From Solea solea (Eukaryota > Chordata > Actinopteri > Pleuronectiformes > Soleidae), in contig NC_081138.1 of NCBI RefSeq assembly GCF_958295425.1, positions 19,218,886 through 19,282,885 on the forward strand: a DNA stretch of 64,000 bases, in the 5' to 3' direction. Made by a program: the position numbers and the translations under genes. This document shows, piece by piece, positions 1 to 13,100 of the stretch. How positions within the stretch are numbered: position 1 is the stretch's first letter; each line of letters begins with the position of its first letter. The notes beneath the pieces were generated by a model that saw only the letters and a program-made list of their open reading frames with translations, searched no databases and was not told the DNA's origin.

Positions 1-744
1 TGTTTAGGCATAATAACTCATAAGACAAAGACATAATTTGTTCTTGCAAACAGACATGACATCAGTATTCATCTGATCTTACAAACTGGTGGCCCGTGGG
101 CCCACCCCGGCCCACCACTGTGCGAGGTGATGGAATAGAGACAGAATATAAGACTAAATGTATTTGCTGGCAATATTTTTAAGATATTTGTTTGTAATCA
201 TTGCTTTATTAAATGTATTACACTCAACATGAAATTACATATATTTAAGCTGTTTTAATCACAGTTATCCTCGTCATTATGTGCATCATAAATGTGTTTA
301 TATTGTGAATCATTTTATATCAAAACAAGCACTTTTACTTTGCAATTCTGTCTAATATCATCATGCCCACCGGCTACTAAATAGTTGTTTTTTCCCTGAG
401 TCACTCAGATTGGATGTTAATGCCAGGTCTTGATGGGGCCATTGGGAGAATGATGCTTCTTTCACTTCCACTCGGCTCTTTGCAGTTTATTTAGCAAAAA
501 GGAATGCTATGAGAAGTGTGTAAACTGATGATCGACTGAGCTGAGGGTCAGTTAAAAGGAATACGAAATCATCAATTGTCAAATTAAATTTTTGTGTGTT
601 TGCTACTGTGACAGCACATCCAACAAAATGTACATAGTGTTTCTTACATATCGACAAATCTCTTTATATTGCTACATATACAGTGACTTGATACATCATG
701 TCAAAAAGTGTTCAAGTTTTTTTTAATCTGGTCTTGACACTCAG
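1..744 (+). other. cep89 intron (3' end)
   Basis: AT-rich intron. Positions 80-130 carry GGTGGCCCGTGGGCCCACC, which resembles the GC-rich motif of a common fish hAT-like repeat, but too little is present to call. Nothing else was recognised. Confidence 0.5.
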
Positions 745-912
745 GCAGCTGGAGCAGCTGGTGAACAGGAACAAGATTGAGATGGACGAGCTGCAACTCA
801 GAGTGTCCAGTCTGCTGGAAGAGAACAGGAGTCTGGCTCTGGACAAAGCCAATCTGACTGCTGATGTAAAGAGACTGGAGGCTGATCTTAAGCTCAGCAG
901 ACAAGCCAACTG
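745..912 (+). CDS. cep89: cep89 internal exon (first in window)
   Basis: The acceptor AG is at 743-744 after a T-rich tract. The first base completes a codon begun in an upstream exon outside the window. The exon encodes a leucine-heptad coil (QLEQLVNRNK to LKLSRQAN). The donor GT is at 913-914, leaving two bases that pair with the first base of the next exon to make Trp. Confidence 0.88.
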
Positions 913-3900
913 GTACTAAATATTCAATATTCTCTTTGTCTGCTTTCATCTCACACACGAACGATGATGGATGCCACAGTGATCATTGATTTTGCCATCT
1001 TAAAGATGTGTTTGGTCATTGAAGTTATCGCAGAGCCATATTTGCAATCTAACTTAATTCAGACAATTCAGACACATGAGTTAGAACAAATCAGGTTATA
1101 GAGAGGAAGCAGTCTGTTTGCAAAGCTGAGCAGGTAGCCACTATCACCACACCTGCCTGTGTGTGTGTGTGTGTGTGTGTGTACGGGAAAGTGAGTGGAA
1201 GGTCATCAGTTTGATCCCTAGACACACTGGATAAATGTGTGTGAGGAAAGTTAAAGAGCAGTGTTCCTCCAGCATTAATACCACTGTTGTTGCCCTTGAG
1301 TATGATCTTTAAACCCTGGCTGCTCCAACTGAACAGGCTGTGGTTGTACTGGCAATCCCTGCGAGAGTGCACACAATATGATTTCAGGGCATTCTTGAAC
1401 GAGCGAACACTGTTGTCGGTAAACTCCTCATTACAAATAAAGTTCAAGGATATAGTATTAATGTTATTGTGTGAATAAAATGTCTGGCCACAAGCTAATA
1501 TTATCTGCCCTGTCTTTGAAAGTGTTTTTCTTTTTAAAAAAACACAATTATGTATTATATGGATATGTGTTAAAGGTGTTGACGAGATGAAGTCTGGTTA
1601 AATAGACACTGTCCCACGTATTCTTAGATTGGTTTGTGGTTCTTTATGTTTTAATGTATTGTAAATTGATTTCATCATGTTTAGTGCTGACAAATTACAA
1701 TGAATGGACAGAATTACAATCAGTTTTCCCCATTGCCACCTGGTTCACCCTGGACGTCACAGTCAGTCACAGGACCAACATACAGAGACGATCAACCATT
1801 CACACTCACATCCAGTCAATTTAAGAGTCACAAATGACCCAACCTCAATCTGCATGTCTTTGGACTGTGGGAAGAAGGTGGAGTAACTGGAGACAACCTG
1901 CATGCACATGGGGAGAACATGCAAAAAAAGACCGACTGACTGTTCATACAGTAAAATACAAATACTCCCTGAAAGTCTCCCTGTGACAGGATTATTTTAT
2001 TTTAAACCCTGAAAAGTCATAAGCTGAAGTCTAAGTGCAGCATTGTTAATACAATAGTTCCAGTTTCTGCAGTGCATCATTTGTCTTGTGTCAGGGTTCA
2101 AATTTGCTCAGGTCTCTGGAGCCGTCCTCTGCTCCCTGCAGAGGAACTGAGATTAATGTGGACCTTCTCATTCTGAAGTGTGAAGATTGTCAGAAGGTGT
2201 TAGATTAACCAGCAGTATTTTCATCCTGCCCGCATCAATACGACACCCTCTGAAGTTACCATCCTGTTAACTCTCCTCATGTTTCCATTGCTTTTTTCTT
2301 TTTGCCTACCTCACTGTCTTCCTTTCTGCTGTTTCTCCATCATCCAGGAGGGCTGAGAAGAAGATGAATGAATTAAAGCAACGGAAAGAAGAGTGCACAA
2401 CACAGGAAGAAAAGACTCGACATTACCTGGGAGCACTCCTCAACAAGGCTGAGCATGTTTCCAAGGAGCGTGACCAACTTTTAGACATGGTATTACTGAA
2501 CAATTTTGTCCTATTTGTGGTGCACATGGTATGACTGACATCCTATGTCTAGTAATACCAGGTTGTACATGTACACACAATTACATATGATACCACTGAC
2601 ACTTCACTGTCACTGCAGGGAAATGACATACTGACAGACCAGGTATTACAAATTGTATGATAGTAGTGGGAAGACTATATGTCATGTATTGAAAACCCAC
2701 ATGGACTCAAATTTGCCTCAACAGAGATACCATCTTCCTATAAACCCAGCAACATCATTTCTACTTTACAACAACAGTTCGCAACTTCTTTTCATTGAGT
2801 AGTTCTTCTTTTTTTACAATTTGGCTTGTTATCATATGGTAAATATTGAGTGAGAAAAGTATACTGCATTTCCCCATCTAATAGAATCTGTTCCTTTTCA
2901 TTGTCATATATCCCCCAAAAAACACTCAAAATAATGATCTAATTTATCTAATGTATGATCTCAGTTTATACTAATATTTTATTAGAATCTTTGTCTTCAC
3001 TCTGGTTAGTGATTGGACAGTGTTTGAGGTTGAACACTACTGGCTTTTATTTTATAAGGAAGTCTAACAACCATCTTTTGTCGGTGGTTTTCTTAGGATG
3101 TCTAAGATGAACCTACAGAATTCTGCATGGGGTTTGCTAGTCCCATCTAGTAATGATTGAATGGGCCTCATGGGTGACAGCAATGTTGGATTATCAGCAT
3201 AGACGAGGAATATAATTGTCATGGGTTAAATCATGGATTCAAGATCCTCAGTACTATGTCATCAGTGTAGCTGATGAATTAAAACTCTTAAGAGACACCT
3301 CTCTCTTAACTCACGGACTCAGTAGTTTATGGCCAGTTTTTACTCCACATTTACCACATGACATACACTAACTTAAGTATGTCATAAAGTTATCCATTTT
3401 GCACACAAGTATAATAATAGAATAAAAGCTTTTTTATATTCAGTAATACATTAGAATGATTCATTGGTGGGTGGAGTATAAATGTGGTTGATTGTGCAGT
3501 AATTAAGTCAAAAGGCAATTTGTCCTTTATTTCCAGGCATATGAAACACTAGCATTTGGGTATTTTATAGGTTTCTCTCCTCCTCTCTCGTTGGCTTCTT
3601 GGGGTTTTAGTGGTTTGTGTATATGTTGTGTCTTCTGCTATCTGTTCAATTATTCCACCCATGAATCTCACTGCTATTGAATTATTAATATGACGTAATT
3701 AAGCAAAAACCTTTGGAAGCATTCTTCATTTTATAATAACTGATGTAGAGTCTTTGTAGAGTTGAACAGTAGGTTGAGTAAATGTTTTGGAATCAGCCAG
3801 AATGTTATTTGTTTTCAGAGTTGGTGTCTCTGAGGATCCCAGCACAGAACTTTATCTATTACGAGCCGTCATTCGCTGTAAGACGATGCCTGACAGGCAA

Positions 3901-6900
3901 TAATGAGCTGCTGCCTCAGTAAACTTGGAGCACAAGAGCACACTGAATAAAATATGCATGTTGGTAAATCTGGTCCTGACTCGTGGAGGCGTTGAAATAA
4001 AATACAGAATGCCAAATCCATGCCACATAACTTTGAGAAGGCAGTGCATTCATTGCAGTGAAAGTGAAATAAATATACTTTTACATCAGGTAATGCACCA
4101 TATTTTTTCTTTATTCTGTCTGCAAGAAGACAGTCCACAGATAATAAATCATTTTACTTAATTTTGTTTTACTGTTTGGAGAAGGAAAAAAAACGATGAT
4201 TACACAAACCTAGTTCATATAGTGTTGCGTTTTACATAGTCATTTAATATATTTTCCGCAAGATGAAAGACGAGCATTTAATCATACAAAGCATATACTT
4301 GTAGAAAAGGTGTGTTTGTTGCTTGGTTGCAGGGCATTGTATTGATTAACAGAAGGCTGTAACTTTTCATTAGGAAAACATGTTATTTGCTGACTTCATA
4401 CCTGACTGGAATCACAACATTGCCTGTAATAAGACTTAATCATTTTTTTATAGTTGACTGTACCTTAGAACATAATTAATGTAATATTAAGATTCACACT
4501 GGCAGTACAATGTCCCCTCTCTTACAAATATACTCTTTCATCATTCAGGCCTTTTATTTGGTCCAGCTGGCTTCTCTGCAGTGTTATTAGATGCAGTGAT
4601 TCTCTGTCTCTCTCGCTCTCTCTCTCTCTATCTGCTGCATGTCTGGCAGAGAAATGGGAGAAAGTTTATCTGGTAAATGTTAATATATGCAGGGACATTG
4701 TGCCATAGCTAACTGTTTAGAGGATAAGTGGGAGCACACTGTGTAGAAGGTCAGACTGACACCATATTAGAGATAATTGGTATAGCAAATAAATAAAGGT
4801 TTGGGCAGAATGCGAGCAAGGTGAGCACACTGGTGTCAATGTGATTGTTTGCTGGTTGCACAGTTATTATTATTGTGGATTGAGTGTCCCGTGGAAACAC
4901 TTAAGTGTAAATCAAAGCCATTTCTATGTCCAAATTTCAAATAAGGAAAGGCTGATCAGTGGGATTTTAATTTCAGCTGACTCTTAGACTGTGACATTCC
5001 CCTGAAGGATAAGTGTATTTATTTTGAAATTATAGACAGATTGTTGCAAAGATATTCTTACATTTTAGAATTAGCTGTGCAGTTTTTCCACTTCATTTTA
5101 CACTCAATAACAAGGTACTTCTTTTAGTTTTGGTAATATAAGTTGGCAATCTTTTACTGAAGTCACAGTTAAAGCCCTCTTTTGATAAAGCCGTGCTGGT
5201 GTGAAACTACCTTTTAACAGCAGGACTAAGTTTTTTTAAATCAAAAAACAACTTGTGAAAAGACGATTTGAATTAAAAATGTTGTACTGTAGCTCTAGAG
5301 AACAAGTTCCATCCATTTTGATTTGGTGACATGCAGTGGATGTGTTTTATGCTGAAATATTTTGAGTAGACATATACATCATGACTATTAGTTGCTTTTG
5401 TAGTCTGTAATTTATCCTGGACACTTATTATGACTGATTGGAATAAAAGTGCATTCCATCCACCCTCCCTCAGCTCCGACATCAGTAACCCCCCGTTCTC
5501 TACCTCTTCAGGCAGCCAGTCTTCAGCAGGAAAAGAAGAGATTCATCAACAAGATTTTGAATGGCACTGTTCGCCTTGGGAAACTACAGGAGGAAGTCAA
5601 AGTAAGTTCCTTTTATTCAATCGTCACTTTCTCTCAAGAATCAATCCCTCTGACAGGCTTGATCACTGAATGATTGTGAATCTTACTCGCTGACAGTGGA
5701 TGTGGTTTGTCGTGGAGCGAAATGCATGGAGCAGCCATTTCCAAACTTTGGAATGCTGCGCCCAATTTTAATTCTGGGAATTGTCTGTGGCCCATTTACA
5801 CCTTTAATCACAACTATGATTACACACAAATATTCCCCGTGCATTATCACCGTGTGAATAATTACAAACATTCCACACATTTTACACATGTAGCTCATTC
5901 ACCTGGGGCAGCACCAGGTGAGATAAGTGGTAAAATTGTCGTGAGGTGTCTCATCATGCCCTGCTCTTTACTGCTGTAGTGGCTGGACTTCTGGGAAGCT
6001 GCAGCTGTGCACAAACACAGTGATCAGAAATGTTTAGTTTAGAAACAGGCCTATGCACCAGAGAGCTGGACAGTAAAGCATACTGTACATGTATATAAAA
6101 GTCTTACATTTTGTAGGATGAGGACAACCTGGAAGCAAGAATATACGGAACAGCCACCAGGGCTTGAATCCACTGACAAGAAGTCAGTTTGAATGTGGGA
6201 AAATGAGCCTTTCTTCTCACTTGATGTGTAATGTCAGTATATCTTGATGAGATTATGGTCTTCTTCAGTAGCACATGATGTAAAGTTTGTAAATTGGGTT
6301 CCCAATCAGTGGAAAACAGACAAAGTGTGGCACATAATATGAGTGGATACTGGTGTTAGTTTTCCAATAAAACTCTTCTAATTTGAGTGTTGGAGTCTAT
6401 GACTGACACTTGTTCCTTGTTCCAGTGAAGTGTCCTCCATCGGTAAATTCTTTTTTAGAGATTTATTTTAACAACTGACAAACAAAACACAAATAAATCT
6501 ATCTGGATATCTTACTGTAAACTGAAACGTTGAAATAGAACTGACATTAACATATTTTCCATCTAACATTTCTCTTTTTCACCTGACAATCTCGTACATG
6601 ACCTGACACTGTCAGATGTGTCCAACAGCATGGCTAAACTCACGTAAGCTACTCTGTGGCAATTAGTCAACAAGTCCCTTAAAGGCGCAGGCACCCAATT
6701 CAGTAGATTATCAATTCAACGCAATGTCACTGGCTAATATCATATACCTTTCAGTAAACGTAAATCAAGAAGTGTAATTAACACCAATTACCCAATTATT
6801 AATAAACTGTGGAACATATAGGTAACAATACATGTTACAACTGTATATTTTTCACAATTTATTGTTATAGCTAAATGTTATTGTTATGTTCATCTAAATA

Positions 6901-9900
6901 ACTATAACTATATAATAAACAATAGTTTGGCCTGGGGTTTGTTTTTCTGTTAATGCATTTTAGCACATATACAGATATTACTACATACAAGTTCCACCTG
7001 TAGTTAATCAGGTAGGAAATCATTTTTGTTTTCTTACAGATGCCATTAACTTTATTAATTGACTTAAATGTTTGGTTAAGCTGCAAATTCAAGATGTGTT
7101 GTTATTGCTTTGAATGACTGTCAGCTATCGCACACACTCTGTGAATCACTGGCATAGAGGACACATTATCCAGATGTAACTGGTATGTAACACATTATCA
7201 GTACAACTTTAGTTCAGCTGTGTACTCAACTGACCAGACAACGTCACTTTCACTTTAACTTCATTTTACTCAGGATGACCCTCCAGTCTATTCAGTATTG
7301 ATCGGCCCTCTTCACTGCACTTGATAAACCATCTGTTATGGGCCTTCACCTCTCAGAAAAGTATAAATTGATGAAATGCTGTGTATTGCAGATTGCCATT
7401 TATCTGAGCCGACTGTGTCTGAGCACTGTATCATCTACTTTTCTGTAGAGCCTCACACACGTGGCTGCACGTTAACTGTGAATACAGCTACAACATAGAG
7501 ATAATGTCCATACAGGTTTTCAGTCATCCAGGTCATTGTATCCTTAACAGTGTAGATATAGGCAACCTCAACTTGCTTGAGTTTAGCCAAGAGGCTTCTT
7601 CAATTCTGACTGGTGGAAAAATCCAGGTATTTAGCTTCTGTGGAGTTGGATAATTATCTTGAGAGTTGTTGTATTGTTAAACAATCCAGGTTTTTCACCC
7701 CTCTGACTAGATGTGAATCAGGGTCATTGGGGGTCACCTGAGAGACACAGTCTGCTACTGTGTGAGAGGTCACCTGTGTTTTTCTGTGTATGAGTGTTGA
7801 TCCCTCTGGGAAGAAAGCTCAAGACAGCATTGTAGGTGTCTTGGGCTGCGTATCAAGCTTCACTACTTTTGTCACATTGATTAGACTTTAGGCTGGGTAT
7901 CAAACTAATGTGTTGTCATTGGATATCACATTTTAATAGCTAGGAGTTAATCTCATCAGCGTCAGGGTTCCAATTAGCCAGCATGCAATTTGACCAATAT
8001 CAGGGCAGTGTTTGACTGTAACAAGACGACGGGGACAGTTAAAATTAAAGCTATTTATCATCACATGTAATGTAAGTTTTTTTGTTTAACAGATGTAATA
8101 AAATCGCTATCAAAAGACATTATGTTTGGAAATCAGTATCCGAGTCCAGATACTGATATTCATACCATATTGAAAATGTTTCATCAATACTCAGCCCTAG
8201 ACTGAGGTCACCAGGTGTCTCCAAGTGCTTGTTTCAATCCTCTTTCACACCATCCATCTTCCCGGGTCAGACTGCGTACCTTCTCGTAAAGATAATGATC
8301 AGCAGCAGTGATAGCAGCGCCACTGCGTGCGCTGTTCTCTTTGACTTTGGTCCAATGACGTTAGAGTGTCCCTGTCACACTGCTATTTGTTATTAAAACT
8401 GTGGTCTGTAATTTGTTTCGTAAACAATTCCTGTCATTGGTTGAAATACTTTTCCCGTCCTAAGAGACATCAATAAATAACTTAAAAAAAAGCGAATTTA
8501 AAAAAAGAAAAAAAGAATTTAGCAAGCGAGTCACGGTGAAATGGCAGAGAAGGTGCAGACAAAATTTCTTGTTCCACTACAGACAACCACTTCCAGTGAT
8601 TTGGAGGTGGAGCATTGATGCAAAGACTGATGTATTGGTTACATTTTGTTAATTTTGTTAGTGTTGCCAGTGACACTTTACGATACAGTTCAGTAAGAAT
8701 ACGGTTGTAGTATGGTAATGCAGTTTTATTTGTAATGTAAATAAATTTTTCTAATAAAATGGTAGTTTAGTGTGGTAATAAGGAAATATTATTACTGTAA
8801 TACTGTGTTTTTTCAAAGGTATCCAGGAAAGCTTGATAAGTAGGATCACTATTAGCTGCTATTAGTGAAATTCATCCTCCACACAATCCTTCAACGCAAG
8901 GACCTGTTACCTGGACACTTTTGCAGTTATTTCTGTATAATAACCGTTTTTATGACTATAGAAAGACACAAATATAATTGTGGACATCTGTTCTGTGACA
9001 AAAAACAGCATGAATTCAACTCCTTTTCATTGGAAAAAAAAAGGAGCCATAACGAGCCTGTCACCATGGAAACCCTTTCTACATCTACCTACAGTGCAGT
9101 CTTGGTTTAGATCTTTCTGTTGTGGTTGACAGTTGTCCTGCAGCACCTTTTGGTATAGCCTCTATTTAAATTTTAAATTCATTACACCAAAAAAGGAACT
9201 TGGCAGTAGTGTGGAAGTGTTAGTGCCTTGCTCAAGGGCCAGTGCTCTGTGTGTTGTCTATCTGTCAGCAGCCCTTGTCATTCAAGCCACAGCTGGAAAA
9301 ACATGTCAGTGGTTCTATCATTCTTATTAATGTCACTATAGCAACATCCCAGTGAGAGGTGAGAGGTATGTGTTTTTTGTGTGTGAGAATCTGTGAGCGT
9401 TTCCTTCCTCATTTACTTTCCTTCTGTTGAAGGAATTTCCAGAATTTGAAAAAACACACAAACACAGTAGAAAGCAACATAAAACTTGCAGTTAAAATGT
9501 ATAGTGTTGTTTTTGATTTTTTTTATTATAATATGTTTTTAATGATAGATAATACTTCATAATTTTATTTAAATTGGGATCTGTCTGAGTCACTGTTGCC
9601 ATCACTTACAGTTCACTCACTGTGCATGAATAATATTGTGTTCAATTCACTTCATCTTTATATATCAGGGGCAATGCAGTGAGACATCTCATGTACTGCA
9701 CATAGAGTATATAGCAATTTGCTAGTTTGCAACTCCCGTCCCTGGCTTGGCTTTTCATAAATAAAGAGTATTATGATAAAATAATAAATGATAACTGCGT
9801 TTCAGTGGTTGCCACAGAAAAGCTTGCTTTTGCTCCAGATTTATGCTCATGGCTGTGCACATGTCATCTTTCCTCTCAGTGCATCTCACAATATATTTCA

Positions 9901-10108
9901 AACTGAACAACGAGCAAATTAAAGAAGGCAAATATTCCAGTTTGTTCATGGACAGCAAATAATGCATAACCACCCTAGGATAAAAGAAAATCATTTAATT
10001 ATGAGTCTTGTCTCATCCATAACTATTTGAAAGTATTTACTCTTTTAGACTTGGAATATGAATAACTGGAGTGTAAAAGATTTTTTTAATGTTATCATAA
10101 AATAACAT

Positions 10109-10153
<45 letters not shown>

Positions 10154-13100
10154 GGGGAAAATATATATACCTTATAGAAGCAGAGTTTTCATAATGTGAA
10201 AACATTATTTTTCATTCAAATACATTTAACTGTGGAAAGATATCCAAAAATCAGTTACATCAGTAATGATATATATATCCTTACCTAACACTGCTGGTTA
10301 GAATAAATCAAACATACTCTTAGGTTTAACCCTCCATGAGTTAATGTGATCTACGTATATAATTGTCCAAAATATTTTTGTTTCAGTTACAGATGCAGCA
10401 TTTTCATTTTCAGGAATTTTCATTGACTCCACTCGCTTTAACTCAAATGGCAAGAAAAAGCAACACAGGTGTTTTGCATAACCTGCATGACTGCATTCAT
10501 ATTTATGTCCCAATGATCTATAATAATCTAATTTATTCTTATTCAACGCTGCATTGCTCTTCCATTTAAATATAAATGAATGTCCTTTATGTTCAAGCCA
10601 CTGCCAAATGAGTTCACACACTGTTGAATAAGCCCCTGCACCTGTACTTCTCAGTGTAGTGGTGTTTTCACCACCTGTCACCATTTACATCATGACTGAT
10701 TGAGGCGAGGTGGGCGCGCAACAGCTCTAAAATGGCAAGAGGCACCCACAAGAAGGTTTAGAAGTTGATTCTACTAAAAAAGAAACAAAAACTGGACTCA
10801 CTTACCTGACTCACTCACGTTTTCCACAGCGGTCTCATTTTGTTGCTCATAGGGGCTTCCGAACCTGATGAGTTACTCATTCTCACTGCATTTAGCTTAG
10901 ATATTTAGATTAAATGAGACACGGTACCACAATTTACTTTCACTGACCAACTAAAATGATCATTAATCTGTTACGAACATATAGTGATTGCACTGCTTGT
11001 GGGATTGTGTTAAGTGTGTGCTATAACCAGATTGTGGCTACAGTGTTCATGTGCAATTCAAATGAATGTCTCAGTCTAATCGATCCTCCTTGATTCTTTC
11101 TTTTCCAACACATTTTACATGTACAACAGTGTTATGAAGTACATGTGTGGCTCGTGTTTGAAGCAGAAAACAAGGTAGTAAGTTGAGTGAAGTATTCTTC
11201 TATTACATCTTGGCTTTAATAAAAAAACAAAAAACTCTTCACCATGTTTTTAGGACCTTTTTTAAAGAGAGAAACAAGCTATATTTAGATTTGTCTCATA
11301 TTTGGACCAGTATGATAATTTTCTTCTCATAGAGGTGAAACTTTTTTGTGTAATCTATAATCTGACAAAAATGAAAGATGGGTTCCTGTGAATGTTGCTA
11401 GCTGAGGACAAATCCTCAACTATGTCATCAATCAACATTATACACACAAAACACAATAAATCCCTTTTTATCTTATTTGTCATTATTCTATTTCTTTTTT
11501 CCCCCCATTTTTATTATTATGTTTCTCTCCAGGTGGTATAATAAATCTGCCTCCGCACTCAATTGATGGTCTTTGATCATCACAGCACTTAAAAAATAGG
11601 TTAATTGGTCCTTGTCAAGTTGAGAATAATTTAATCTTGATGTGCATTGTGTGCCGACCATAAAAGCCCCTGTCCCTGCTTGTAGAGCACATACCATCTG
11701 TGTAGGTCGGCACCTCGGTGTCTCGTGTGAGGCTTTAGTAATGCAGTGCTGTGCACATCTTTATTACACTCTCATTGACTGCAGCATTAATTGAGTTACT
11801 TGTTTCGGTTAAAAATTGTAAAAGCAGGCAGCAAATAAGCACAACGTACTGTATAGATTATATTCAGGTTATTGCATTATAGATAACATGTGTATTTATT
11901 GTTTGTTTGCAACTTTAACCAAAACAGTGAAACTAAGCTAAGAGCTTAAGTCAGTTAACATAAGCACAGAAAAACATGGGACTGTGTAGATAGACAGGTA
12001 GTTAAACAGTGACATGTTGTTAAGAAGCGAAAAAAACCAACAACCCAACTCCAACAACAGAAGGTTTTAGAACTAAATAATTGTTTTCTTCCAAATGCTA
12101 CATTTCCAGCTCCCTCCCCTCATTAGTTGTGAAGAAAAGCCTCTGAACTGATCACCAAGAGTAAAATGTAAAAAGTAAAAGAAAATTTGGAAAACGTTTC
12201 TCACACCTGCAAATGTAAACCAACATTCCTTGGAACTAGTGACACTTGCATCTTAAACACTTTCTGAGCTCACTTGTGTTTTCAGTCAACACGTTTACAG
12301 CTGTCCTGTGTTTTCAGCTGTGCAAAGTTGCTGTTTTCTCCGTCTTTCTTCACATAAAACAAATCTCTTTCTAGAGATAGACCAGACTTTTTTGATGACC
12401 TGTTTCATATATTTAATATTTAGTTTATACATTATTTTTCCTCTTCAAACAAGCCAAAGTGCTCTCTTTTAATGTCCTTCACATCATTCACTAACACAAG
12501 TTGTCATTGTCATTGAACTAATTAGGCTATTTAGGCAATTCCTAAAAGAGCAGTGTCCAATATTCTGTTTTACAGTGTGTCAGCAGCACCTTAATAGTTA
12601 TTGTCTATTGTCTGCTTTTTTTTTACTTTTTTACCATTCTTTTGTCTACCTATTTTTACTTGGTTTTAAATGCTTATTCTGTAAAGCGTCCTTGGGTGTC
12701 TTGAAAGGTGCTTCATATAAATGGTTATTATAAAAATAGTTTATTATTATTATCATCAGTGGATTCAACAGACCGACATCTTACAACACATAAATAACAG
12801 CGTCAGGGCTTCATATTCAGTATTCAGTTATTGCTAATACTGTATTTGCAAGAGCTGATTTCAAGACCAGTATCACTATTACAATCTATTCAATTCTACC
12901 TGTACCTGTAGACCGAAAAATATTCTGCATTTCTTAATGTAGGCGTTTAAAATACTGTGAATTGTTCTGATTTCTTTGCTCATGTTATCCATGACATGCA
13001 TACCAAAGCCCGCTGGTGCTGGATATCTATGTGCAGTGCTCCTCTTCCCGCATGATGCTGCAGTGTACTGTTAGTGTAGAGCATGATCAAAACATACAGG

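Larger units (their letters stand above)
913..2347 (+). other. cep89 intron
   Basis: Holds a (TG)n run at 1158-1182, the SINE fragment at 1190 and the repeat at 1725. No other structure was seen. Confidence 0.6.

Noticed and set aside
10298..10684. 128-codon minus-strand open frame
   Set aside because: No recognisable motif, AT-rich intron codon use and no supporting splice or start context.
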